Shown here one piece after another: positions 46,209 to 53,380 of a stretch of DNA of 64,000 bases. The first letter of the stretch is position 1. Each line of letters opens with the position of its first letter. The DNA lies in assembly GCF_039538005.1 (NCBI RefSeq), contig NZ_BAABBO010000007.1, positions 558,001 to 622,000 of the forward strand. The letters run 5' to 3'. The stretch comes from Allohahella marinimesophila (lineage in GTDB: Bacteria > Pseudomonadota > Gammaproteobacteria > Pseudomonadales > Oleiphilaceae). Both the position numbers and the translations under genes were made by a program. The notes below the pieces were generated by a model. The model was not told the DNA's origin. It was given only the letters and a program-made list of their open reading frames with translations, and ran no database searches.

Positions 46209-47465
46209 TTACTGGTTGCTGCGACCCTTATCCGCCGCAATCCTCAGACGAAGCGCATTCAGCTTGATGAAGCCCTCAGCGTCATACTGGTTGTAGATAC
46301 CACCATCATCTTCGAAGGTCGCGATGCGATCGTCAAACAGGCTATCTGTTTCTGAACGACGGCCAGTCACCGTAACGTTGCCCTTGTACAGCTTCACGCG
46401 AACCTCACCGTTGACGTGCTTCTGCGTTTCGTCGATCAACTTCTGCAGGGCGACGCGCTCCGGTGACCACCAGTAGCCGTTGTAAATCATCTCGGCATAC
46501 TTCGGCATGATGCTGTCTTTCAGGTGAGCCACTTCCTTGTCCAGGGTGATCGATTCAATAGCGCGGTGCGCCCGCATCATGATCGTGCCGCCTGGGGTTT
46601 CGTAGCAACCACGTGACTTCATGCCGATGTATCGGTTCTCGACGATATCGAGCCGGCCTACACCGTGCTGGCCGCCGATGCGGTTCAACTCTGCAACGAC
46701 CTTATGTGGTTCGAGCGCCTTACCGTCGATAGCAACGATATCGCCTTCCTTATAGGTCAGGGTGATGGACTCAGCGGTATCAGGAGCATTTTCCGGTGAC
46801 ACGGTCCAGCGCCACATCTCTTCCTCAGGCTCGGCCCATGGATCTTCCAGTATGCCGCCCTCATATGAGATGTGCAGCAGGTTGGCGTCCATAGAGTACG
46901 GCGACTTGCCCTTCTTCTTTTCGACGAGGATGTTGTGCTCGTCGCAATAGGCCAGCAGCTTTTCCCGGCTGTTGAGATCCCATTCACGCCATGGCGCGAT
47001 AACCTGTACACCTGGCTTGAGCGCATATGCGCCGAGTTCAAAGCGGATCTGATCATTACCCTTGCCTGTGGCACCATGCGAAATGGCGTCTGCGCCGGTT
47101 TCATTGGCAATTTCAACCAGGCGACGGGCAATCAGTGGACGGGCAATAGAGGTGCCGAGCAGATATTCGCCTTCGTAGATGGCGTTGGCGCGGAACATGG
47201 GATAGATGAAGTCGCGGGCGAACTCAGCCTGCAGGTCGTCGATGTAGATTTCCTTGATGCCAAGTGCTTCGGCCTTGGTGCGCGCAGGCGCCACTTCTTC
47301 ACCCTGACCGATATCGGCCGTGAAGGTCACGACCTCGCAGTCGTACTCTGTTTGCAGCCATTTGGCGATAACGGAGGTGTCGAGACCGCCTGAGTAGGCC
47401 AGCACGACCTTGTTGACTTTCTTGACTGGTGGAGTGGCTTCTTCTTCATAGCGTTGTTCTGTCAT
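46209..47465 (-). CDS. argG: Argininosuccinate synthase
   Basis: A 418-residue enzyme joining citrulline and aspartate with ATP. The PP-loop motif AYSGGLDTSVIAKWL (about residue 23), GQGEEVAPARTKAEALG, SHGATGKGNDQIRFELG and the C-terminal YKGNVTVTGRRSETDSLFD are diagnostic. The N terminus MTEQRYEEEATPPVKKVNK is about a dozen residues longer than usual; the GGAGG site twelve bases upstream of 47465 supports this ATG. Its neighbours motY, pyrC and rnt reproduce the order of Pseudomonas aeruginosa PA3525-PA3528 (recollection). Confidence 0.97.
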   Translation of the reverse strand: MTEQRYEEEATPPVKKVNKVVLAYSGGLDTSVIAKWLQTEYDCEVVTFTADIGQGEEVAPARTKAEALGIKEIYIDDLQAEFARDFIYPMFRANAIYEGEYLLGTSIARPLIARRLVEIANETGADAISHGATGKGNDQIRFELGAYALKPGVQVIAPWREWDLNSREKLLAYCDEHNILVEKKKGKSPYSMDANLLHISYEGGILEDPWAEPEEEMWRWTVSPENAPDTAESITLTYKEGDIVAIDGKALEPHKVVAELNRIGGQHGVGRLDIVENRYIGMKSRGCYETPGGTIMMRAHRAIESITLDKEVAHLKDSIMPKYAEMIYNGYWWSPERVALQKLIDETQKHVNGEVRVKLYKGNVTVTGRRSETDSLFDDRIATFEDDGGIYNQYDAEGFIKLNALRLRIAADKGRSNQ

Positions 47466-47531
47466 ACGCGGTCTTCACCTCCTCGATGCATGGCCTGGGG
47501 AAACAGTTGAAGCGCGTAGTGTATAGTTTTT

Positions 47532-48578
47532 TCAGAAGTCTTGAAAATCGTCAGCAATCGCCGGTTTGGCTGTCGCTGGTCGAGCGGCAGCTGTCGTGTT
47601 CTCGAGGCGATCATTTTCCTGTTCAAAATCATCGATATTGCCGGGCTGATCACCACGATCCAGGCGTACGGTGGTTCGCCTGTTGCGGGCCTTGTTCGGT
47701 TTGTTGTCGTTCTTTGCCACAGGATAGCGTTCGCCGTGATAGCGGGTATTGATCTTTTCATTCGGCAGTCCGAGCTGCTCGAGATAGGCCGTGACCGCCT
47801 CTGCCCGGTCTTTGGAGAGCCGTCTGTTAGAGATCCGGCGACCCGAGCCATCGGCATGACCATCGACATATACGGCCGTCACACTGGGGTCCGCCAGGGC
47901 ATAGTCCACTGCTCGCTTGAGCGCAGCCTTGCCTTTTTCGGACAGCACAGACTCGTTGACATCGAAGTACACAGCCGTCTTTTCGACCTGGCGGAAGTTG
48001 TTGGGCAGCAGCCCTGCCACGCACTCATTGTACTGATCGTACCAGTTGGCAAACTGAACACTGTTTACTTCTACCCGCACGCTCTCATCATTGTATTTGG
48101 CTCTGCGAGTAAAGGTCGGCTGCATACCTTTGAGCAGCGAGTCCATCAGCTGGCTCGACAGCGAAAGATTCAGCGTCACCGGGCGCTTCGCGTCCTTTAC
48201 CGGTACATATCCAAGATCACGAACACCTGATCCCGGCCGCCAGCTGGGTGCCTCGATGACCAGGGCGGCTTCACCTGCGCGCATGGGATTGCGATCGGCG
48301 TCCAGATAGAATTGTAGATCCTCACCGGCTTCGTGATAGAACACGGCGCGGCCAAAACGTGGTATCGGATGCGTCAGTGCACACTCGAAGATGGAGCTGG
48401 CGAGATACCACTGGCTCCGCTCCATACCGGAGGTATAGGTGGTTGTGGCGGACACTGTCGAAGCCGACAGCCAAATGAGGCCGACCATGGCGGCAAAGCC
48501 AGGACGAAAGAAGCGGCCCAGCCGGAAAACTCTTGCCACGGCAAACCATGTGTTCTGATATGATGCGATATCAATCAT
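47532..48578 (-). CDS. motY: Sodium-type flagellar stator T-ring protein MotY
   Basis: A 348-residue exported protein. After a signal peptide ending near SASTVSA (about residue 42) comes the MotY N-terminal domain (TTYTSGMERSQWYLASSIFE, HPIPRFGRAVFYHEAGEDLQF), then an OmpA-type peptidoglycan-binding domain (TAVYFDVNESVLSEKGKAAL, VDGHADGSGRRISNRRLSKD RAEAV quoted in part) and a polar, Ala/Asp-rich tail of about 60 residues. MotY forms the T ring that holds stator units in polar Na+-driven and Pseudomonas motors. The start is uncertain: ATG 48578 gives a 13-residue extension before the basic n-region, and GTG 48539 is an alternative; neither has a well-spaced ribosome site. It is divergent from pyrC with only 33 bases between. 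Confidence 0.88.
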   Translation of the reverse strand: MIDIASYQNTWFAVARVFRLGRFFRPGFAAMVGLIWLSASTVSATTTYTSGMERSQWYLASSIFECALTHPIPRFGRAVFYHEAGEDLQFYLDADRNPMRAGEAALVIEAPSWRPGSGVRDLGYVPVKDAKRPVTLNLSLSSQLMDSLLKGMQPTFTRRAKYNDESVRVEVNSVQFANWYDQYNECVAGLLPNNFRQVEKTAVYFDVNESVLSEKGKAALKRAVDYALADPSVTAVYVDGHADGSGRRISNRRLSKDRAEAVTAYLEQLGLPNEKINTRYHGERYPVAKNDNKPNKARNRRTTVRLDRGDQPGNIDDFEQENDRLENTTAAARPATAKPAIADDFQDF

Positions 48579-48611
48579 TCCTGCAAACTGCCTTTTCGAC
48601 TCTATTCATAT

Positions 48612-49712
48612 ATGACAGATCTCATCCGCATACGCCGTCCAGATGACTGGCACCTGCATCTCCGGGATGGCCCTGCACTCGCTGATACCGTGGCCGCTAC
48701 GGCCGCACAGTTCCACCGCGCCATCGTCATGCCCAACCTGGTACCGCCTGTGACCACCGGTGATCAGGCTGATGCCTACAAGGCCCGAATCATGGCAGCA
48801 GCTCAGGCTGCGCCGGGTTCTCCTGCAGACTCAGCAAGAAGCGCGCCAGCGTCACTATTCACGCCATTGATGACGCTTTACCTCACAGACACGAGTCAGC
48901 CTGAACTCGTTCGGGCTGCATTCGAGAGCGGTCAAGCCGTCGCCTGCAAGCTCTACCCTGCGGGCGCCACCACGAACTCGGACTCGGGCGTGACCGGACT
49001 GGAGCGCATTGCAGACGTCCTCGCTGTGATGCAGGACATCGGCATGCCCTTGCTCATTCACGGTGAAGTTACTGATGCGAACATCGATATATTCGATCGT
49101 GAACAGGTCTTCATCGAGCGGACTCTGCGACCGCTATGTCAGCGCTATCCTCAGCTGAGGGTGGTGCTCGAACATATCACCACTTCAGATGCGGTCGACT
49201 TCGTCAGATCGGCGGGCCCTCATGTGGCCGCCACCATCACTGCGCATCATCTGCACTGTAACCGCAACCACATGCTGGCTGGCGGTATACGACCGCATTA
49301 CTTTTGCCTGCCTATTCTGAAGCGCAGCTCGCATCAGATGGCACTCAGGGAAGCCGCCACCTCGGGTAGTCCCAAATTCTTTCTCGGGACCGATTCAGCC
49401 CCCCATGCAGTTGGTGCCAAAGAGTCGGCCTGCGGTTGCGCGGGCTGCTATACCGCGCCGCTGGCCATGCAACTCTATGCCACCGTATTCGACGAAATGA
49501 ATGCACTGGACAGGCTCGAAGGCTTTGCCAGTCGCTTTGGCGCCGACTTCTACGGTCTGCCGGTGAATGAAGACTTCATCACACTGCAACGCAGGCCCTG
49601 GACCATTCCTGATGCCATGGCGCTCGGCGCCGCCGAGATCCGTCCCCTTCTCGCCGGGCAGACGCTTGAGTGGACCTTCGAAACAGACTCTATGGAAGAT
49701 AGTAATGAGTGA
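48612..49712 (+). CDS. pyrC: Dihydroorotase, class II
   Basis: A 366-residue zinc amidohydrolase converting carbamoyl aspartate to dihydroorotate. Metal ligands occur in DDWHLHLRDG (residues about 11-20), the carbamylated lysine in AVACKLYPAGATTNSDSGV, and further His in PLLIHGEVTD, LEHITTSDAV and the Asp in FLGTDSAPHA. The protein is about 20 residues longer than E. coli PyrC owing to an insertion after AYKARIMAAAQAA (GSPADSARSAPASL). It overlaps rnt by eight bases, so the two are translationally coupled. With pyrF at 27 kb it covers two pyrimidine steps. Confidence 0.96.
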   Translation: MTDLIRIRRPDDWHLHLRDGPALADTVAATAAQFHRAIVMPNLVPPVTTGDQADAYKARIMAAAQAAPGSPADSARSAPASLFTPLMTLYLTDTSQPELVRAAFESGQAVACKLYPAGATTNSDSGVTGLERIADVLAVMQDIGMPLLIHGEVTDANIDIFDREQVFIERTLRPLCQRYPQLRVVLEHITTSDAVDFVRSAGPHVAATITAHHLHCNRNHMLAGGIRPHYFCLPILKRSSHQMALREAATSGSPKFFLGTDSAPHAVGAKESACGCAGCYTAPLAMQLYATVFDEMNALDRLEGFASRFGADFYGLPVNEDFITLQRRPWTIPDAMALGAAEIRPLLAGQTLEWTFETDSMEDSNE

Positions 49713-50349
49713 GACCAGACACAAGGAGCGCAGCCCGCTGGCACGACGCTTCAGAGGCTTTCTGCCCGTCGTTATCGATGTGGAGTGTGGTGGTTTCAAC
49801 AAGGATACCGATGCGCTGCTGGAAATTGCCGCAGCCATTATCGACATGGACGACGATGGTCAGATCTATACCGAGCAGACGCTGCAGTTCAATATCGAGC
49901 CATTTCCTGGCAGCAACCTTGACCCTGCTGCCCTCGCCTTTACAGGCATCGATCCACACAATCCGCTGCGCAATGCGGTGTCTGAAGACGAAGCGCTGAA
50001 AGCGCTGTTTTCGCCGATCCGCAAGGCCGTCAAGCGGCATGGCTGTAACCGCGCCATCATGGTCGCGCATAATGCGACTTTCGATCACGGTTTTCTCTTT
50101 GCCGCTGCCGAGCGCGTCGGCAACAAGCGTAATCCATTCCATCCGTTTTCGACTTTCGATACCGTGACACTCGCGGGTCTGGCCTACGGCCACACGGTGT
50201 TGGCCAAGGCCTGCCAGCTTGGCGGCATTCCCTTCGAAAGCAGCGAGGCGCATTCGGCCCTGTACGATACCGAGAAGACGGCAGAACTGTTCTGCGGTAT
50301 CGTCAACCGCTGGAAAGCGATGGGCGGCTGGCAGGAAGACTTCCTCTAG
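49705..50349 (+). CDS. rnt: Ribonuclease T
   Basis: A 214-residue DEDDh 3'-5' exonuclease that trims tRNA and other structured RNA ends. The catalytic motifs are VVIDVECGGF (ExoI, Asp/Glu), VAHNATFDHGFL (ExoII) and EAHSALYDTEKTAELF (ExoIII, His/Asp). The ATG at 49705 lies inside the pyrC end with GGAAG before it; the frame is open into pyrC but that part is not conserved. The gene ends before a shared terminator. Confidence 0.96.
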   Translation: MSETRHKERSPLARRFRGFLPVVIDVECGGFNKDTDALLEIAAAIIDMDDDGQIYTEQTLQFNIEPFPGSNLDPAALAFTGIDPHNPLRNAVSEDEALKALFSPIRKAVKRHGCNRAIMVAHNATFDHGFLFAAAERVGNKRNPFHPFSTFDTVTLAGLAYGHTVLAKACQLGGIPFESSEAHSALYDTEKTAELFCGIVNRWKAMGGWQEDFL

Positions 50350-50390
50350 CGCCTGGTCCAGCCTTTAATACGTCCCGCGATTGATCAGAC

Positions 50391-50420
50391 ACAAAAAACC
50401 CGGCAAATGCCGGGTTTTTC
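50391..50420. terminator. Bidirectional intrinsic terminator
   Basis: The hairpin CCCGGC-AAAT-GCCGGG (50399-50414) has six A before it and five T after it. It lies between the convergent rnt (+) and peroxiredoxin (-) genes. Confidence 0.9.
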
Positions 50421-50440
50421 TTTTGACACGACAAGCTTTT

Positions 50441-51043
50441 TTACAGCGCTTCGGCATTCTCTGTCAGGTAGGATGCAACGCCTTCCGGTGATGCATTCAT
50501 ACCCTTATCGCCTTTCTTCCAGTTGGCTGGGCAGACTTCGCCGTTCTCTTCGTGGAATTCGATCGCATCAAAAATACGCAGAATCTCTTCCATGTTTCGG
50601 CCAATCGGCAGGTCGTTGATGATCTGCGAACGCACGATGCCATTCTTGTCAATCATGAAGGCGCCGCGGAAGGCGACGCCGCCTGACGACTCAACATCAT
50701 AAGCCTTGCAGATATCATGATTCATATCGGCGGCCATGGTGTACTTTACTTCACCGATACCACCTTTATCGATAGCCGTCTTGCGCCAGGCGTTGTGAGT
50801 AAAATGCGAATCGATAGAGACTGAAATGACTTCGATGCCGCGCTCCTTGAACTGCGCCATGCGCTTGTCCAGCGCGATCAGCTCGGAGGGGCAGACGAAG
50901 GTAAAATCCAGAGGATAGAAGAAGATCAGGGCGTACTTGCCCTTGGTCGCTTCCGACAATTTGAAATTATCGACGATTTCACCGTTGCCAAGTACGGCTG
51001 GCACGTCAAAGTCAGGGGCTGGTTTTCCAACGAGTACGCTCAT
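50441..51043 (-). CDS. Typical 2-Cys peroxiredoxin (AhpC/TSA)
   Basis: A 200-residue thiol peroxidase. The peroxidatic cysteine lies in FYPLDFTFVCPSEL (about residue 51) and the resolving cysteine in NGEVCPANWKKG (about 172). The GGVAFRGAFMIDKNGI segment is typical of the Prx1/AhpC group and contains a GG-LG-like element. I start at ATG 51043 with AAGGAA six bases upstream; an in-frame upstream extension to 51151 is not conserved. No ahpF is adjacent, so thioredoxin is the likely reductant. In Pseudomonas a similar gene follows rnt (PA3529). Confidence 0.95.
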   Translation of the reverse strand: MSVLVGKPAPDFDVPAVLGNGEIVDNFKLSEATKGKYALIFFYPLDFTFVCPSELIALDKRMAQFKERGIEVISVSIDSHFTHNAWRKTAIDKGGIGEVKYTMAADMNHDICKAYDVESSGGVAFRGAFMIDKNGIVRSQIINDLPIGRNMEEILRIFDAIEFHEENGEVCPANWKKGDKGMNASPEGVASYLTENAEAL

Positions 51044-51074
51044 AATTATTCCTTTTGAGTGGGTGTGGAGAACG

Positions 51075-51112
51075 CCTGTGAGTACGCACGACAGCGCGCC
51101 TTCTCTCACAGG
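51075..51112. repeat. Inverted repeat upstream of the peroxiredoxin gene
   Basis: Arms CCTGTGAG (51075-51082) and CTCACAGG (51105-51112) are perfect 8-bp complements with a 22-base spacer, 32-69 bases upstream of the start codon. It could be an operator or a leader hairpin. It does not match the OxyR consensus. Confidence 0.45.
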
Positions 51113-51133
51113 TGGGTGCAAAGTAGAGTGACA

Positions 51134-51172
51134 TGCGGTAGTGACGGTCATGTTGCGACGGCCGCTACCGCA
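51134..51172. repeat. Inverted repeat in the gap after the acyl-CoA reductase gene
   Basis: Arms TGCGGTAG (51134-51141) and CTACCGCA (51165-51172) pair perfectly over 8 bp with a 23-base spacer, starting eight bases after the reductase stop. There is no T-run, so it is not a classical intrinsic terminator, but it may stabilise a transcript end. Confidence 0.4.
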
Positions 51173-51179
51173 GACTGGT

Positions 51180-53162
51180 TTACCAGTGAATGCCGCGCAT
51201 CAAAGCTGCGAAGGCCACCTGCTCGGTAGAGACCTTTGGCTTCTGATCGGTCTGACCAGTCGCTGCAGCAGAATCCGGGAACATTCTGAAGCCAGTGTTC
51301 ATGATGATCTCGCCGAACTTGGGCATGACCGCATGAATGACCTGAGCGGTGACACCAAGACGGGTCGCGATACGCTTTGGCTTGTAGATGATGGCATCAG
51401 CCACGAGCTGCCCGGCTTCGGCAGTCGACAATGTCGGTACCGAGTCGTAGATCTTGGTCGGGCTGATCATCGGCGTACGCACCAATGGCATGTTGATGGT
51501 CGTGAACTTGATGTTCTGGTCGCTGAACTCGGAAGCTGCACAGCGCGAGAAGGCATCCAGCGCAGCCTTCGACGACACGTAAGCCGAGAAGCGCGGCGCG
51601 TTGGTCAGTACACCAATGGAAGAAATATTGATGATGTGACCGTTGCGGCGCTCGAGCATGCCAGGCATGAAGCCCATGATCAGTCGCAGTGAGCCGAAGT
51701 AGTTCAGCTGCATGGTGCGCTCGAAATCGTGGAAGCGATCGAAGGCGAACTGGATCGAACGACGGATCGAACGACCGGCGTTGTTGATCAGTATATCGAC
51801 ATGGCCGTGATCCTTGAGCACTTCAGCGACGAAGCGATCACACTCGCTCATATCGGCAGCATCCAGCTGGTAGGCGTGGATATTGCCGCCACGCTTCTCG
51901 AGCTGCGCCTTTGTGGCATCCAGGTTTTCCTTGGTGCGCGCGGCTATGACAACGACTGCACCAGCGTCAGCGAGCAGTTCAGCGGTCGCCAGGCCGATGC
52001 CCGATGTTGCGCCAGTCACGACACAGACCTTGCCCTTTACTGCACCCATCAAAGTACGGTCCTTGAACAGGTCGGGGTCGAGATTACGCTCCCAGTAATC
52101 CCAGATGGCCGGGGCATAGCTTTCGAGTCTCGGCACTTCGATACCAGAGCCTTTCAGTACACGCTCGGTTTCGCGGCTGTCGAACTTGGTTGGGTAGTTG
52201 ATGAACTCCATGACGCTCGATGGAATACCGAGGTCGTTCAGCACCGCATTCTTCATGCGCTGTATCGGTGGCAGCTTCTTCACGCCCTGGCGGATGATCG
52301 GCGGTATGAAGCCGAACATGCGGCTGTCGATACGCATAGCCATTGTCGGCGCATGGCCGGCCTTGGCAAAGATATTCAACACTTCGCCAGCCTTGTTGGG
52401 ATCTGGATCGGTGAGGTGGAAACACTTGCCGTCTTCACCTTTGGCGTGGGCGATGTAATCGAGTGCATCGACCACGAAGTCGACGGGCACGATGTTCAGA
52501 CGGCCGCCTTCGATGCCAATCGTAGGCACCCATTGCGGCAGGAAGTTGCGCACTTTCTGAATCAGTCTGAAGAGATAATAGGGGCCATCGATCTTGTCGA
52601 TTTCACCTGTCTTCGAATGACCGACCACCATACCCGGACGGTAGATTCTGAACGGCACGTCACACTCTTCACGGACGACCTTTTCGGACTCGTGCTTCGT
52701 GCGCATGTAAGGGTTTTCAAGCTTTTCGGCTTCCTTGAACATGTCTTCGCGGAAGATGCCGCGGTACAGTCCCGCTACCGCGATGGAGCTGATGTGGTGA
52801 AAACAGCCTGCCGTCACGGCTTCAGCGAAGTTGACGGCATTTCGCGTGCCGTCGACATTTGCTGCTTCCTGGGTCTCTGCATCAGCCATCATGTCGTAGA
52901 CAGCGGCGAGGTGGAACACGTGATCGATCTTGCCAGTGAGACTGGCGAGGTCCTTCTTGGCGACACCAAGGTTCTTCTTGGTGAGGTCACCCTTTATGGC
53001 AATGAGATTCTTGTCTGTTGCATTCCATCGCTCACGAAGTTGTTTGACCTTATCCATCGAACCGGAACGGGTCAGCACATACACTGTGCCGCCCCGCGCC
53101 AATAACTTCGGCACTAGAAAGCTGCCGATGAATCCGGTACCGCCGGTCAAAAAGTAATTCAT
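51180..53162 (-). CDS. Two-domain fatty acyl-CoA reductase (alcohol-forming, Maqu_2220 type)
   Basis: A 660-residue fusion of two Rossmann domains. Residues 1 to about 360 form a NAD_binding_4/extended-SDR domain (FLTGGTGFIGSFLVPKLLA; active site YMRTKHESEK; FRIYRPGMVVGHS). Residues about 375-640 form a classical SDR (VCVVTGATSGIGLATAELLA; NNAGRSIRRS; SAYVSSKAALDAFSRC with YxxxK). Length, order and wording agree with what I remember of the Marinobacter enzyme Maqu_2220, which reduces acyl-CoA via the aldehyde to fatty alcohol for wax esters. The second domain would act as aldehyde reductase or the reverse. ATG 53162 has AAGGAAA eight bases upstream. Not verified by alignment. Confidence 0.9.
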   Translation of the reverse strand: MNYFLTGGTGFIGSFLVPKLLARGGTVYVLTRSGSMDKVKQLRERWNATDKNLIAIKGDLTKKNLGVAKKDLASLTGKIDHVFHLAAVYDMMADAETQEAANVDGTRNAVNFAEAVTAGCFHHISSIAVAGLYRGIFREDMFKEAEKLENPYMRTKHESEKVVREECDVPFRIYRPGMVVGHSKTGEIDKIDGPYYLFRLIQKVRNFLPQWVPTIGIEGGRLNIVPVDFVVDALDYIAHAKGEDGKCFHLTDPDPNKAGEVLNIFAKAGHAPTMAMRIDSRMFGFIPPIIRQGVKKLPPIQRMKNAVLNDLGIPSSVMEFINYPTKFDSRETERVLKGSGIEVPRLESYAPAIWDYWERNLDPDLFKDRTLMGAVKGKVCVVTGATSGIGLATAELLADAGAVVVIAARTKENLDATKAQLEKRGGNIHAYQLDAADMSECDRFVAEVLKDHGHVDILINNAGRSIRRSIQFAFDRFHDFERTMQLNYFGSLRLIMGFMPGMLERRNGHIINISSIGVLTNAPRFSAYVSSKAALDAFSRCAASEFSDQNIKFTTINMPLVRTPMISPTKIYDSVPTLSTAEAGQLVADAIIYKPKRIATRLGVTAQVIHAVMPKFGEIIMNTGFRMFPDSAAATGQTDQKPKVSTEQVAFAALMRGIHW

Positions 53163-53254
53163 GATATGTTTCCTTCTTATGATAGCTCTGAGCAGTTCGG
53201 GCAAAAAAGCGGAGCAGAAAGTATGGCAGAGAACTTGCGCTGCCGCGCCTACTC

Positions 53255-53311
53255 ATATTGATTAAGATGTATTAAAACATAATTAGTTTTGCCGCTGATA
53301 TACTCCGGCGC
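53255..53311. promoter_or_regulatory. AT-rich divergent promoter region of reductase and M16 protease genes
   Basis: The 218-base gap between the divergent genes contains a 40-base AT-rich island (53255-53291) with the imperfect palindrome ATGT-ATTAAA-ACAT, and TATACT at 53299-53304 preceded by TG, a plausible extended -10 for the protease gene. No clear -35 is seen. Confidence 0.4.
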
Positions 53312-53380
53312 AGCCATGCCGGTATTTTCCGTAAGGTTCGCTTCGCAACTCTCCAGACAACAAGGTAGCTGCTTCACATC

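Noticed and set aside
51729..53105. 458-codon plus-strand open frame opposite the acyl-CoA reductase gene
   Set aside because: It is an antisense shadow: the minus-strand protein has two complete Rossmann domains with active sites, and the plus-strand translation is rich in His/Arg without any recognisable fold.
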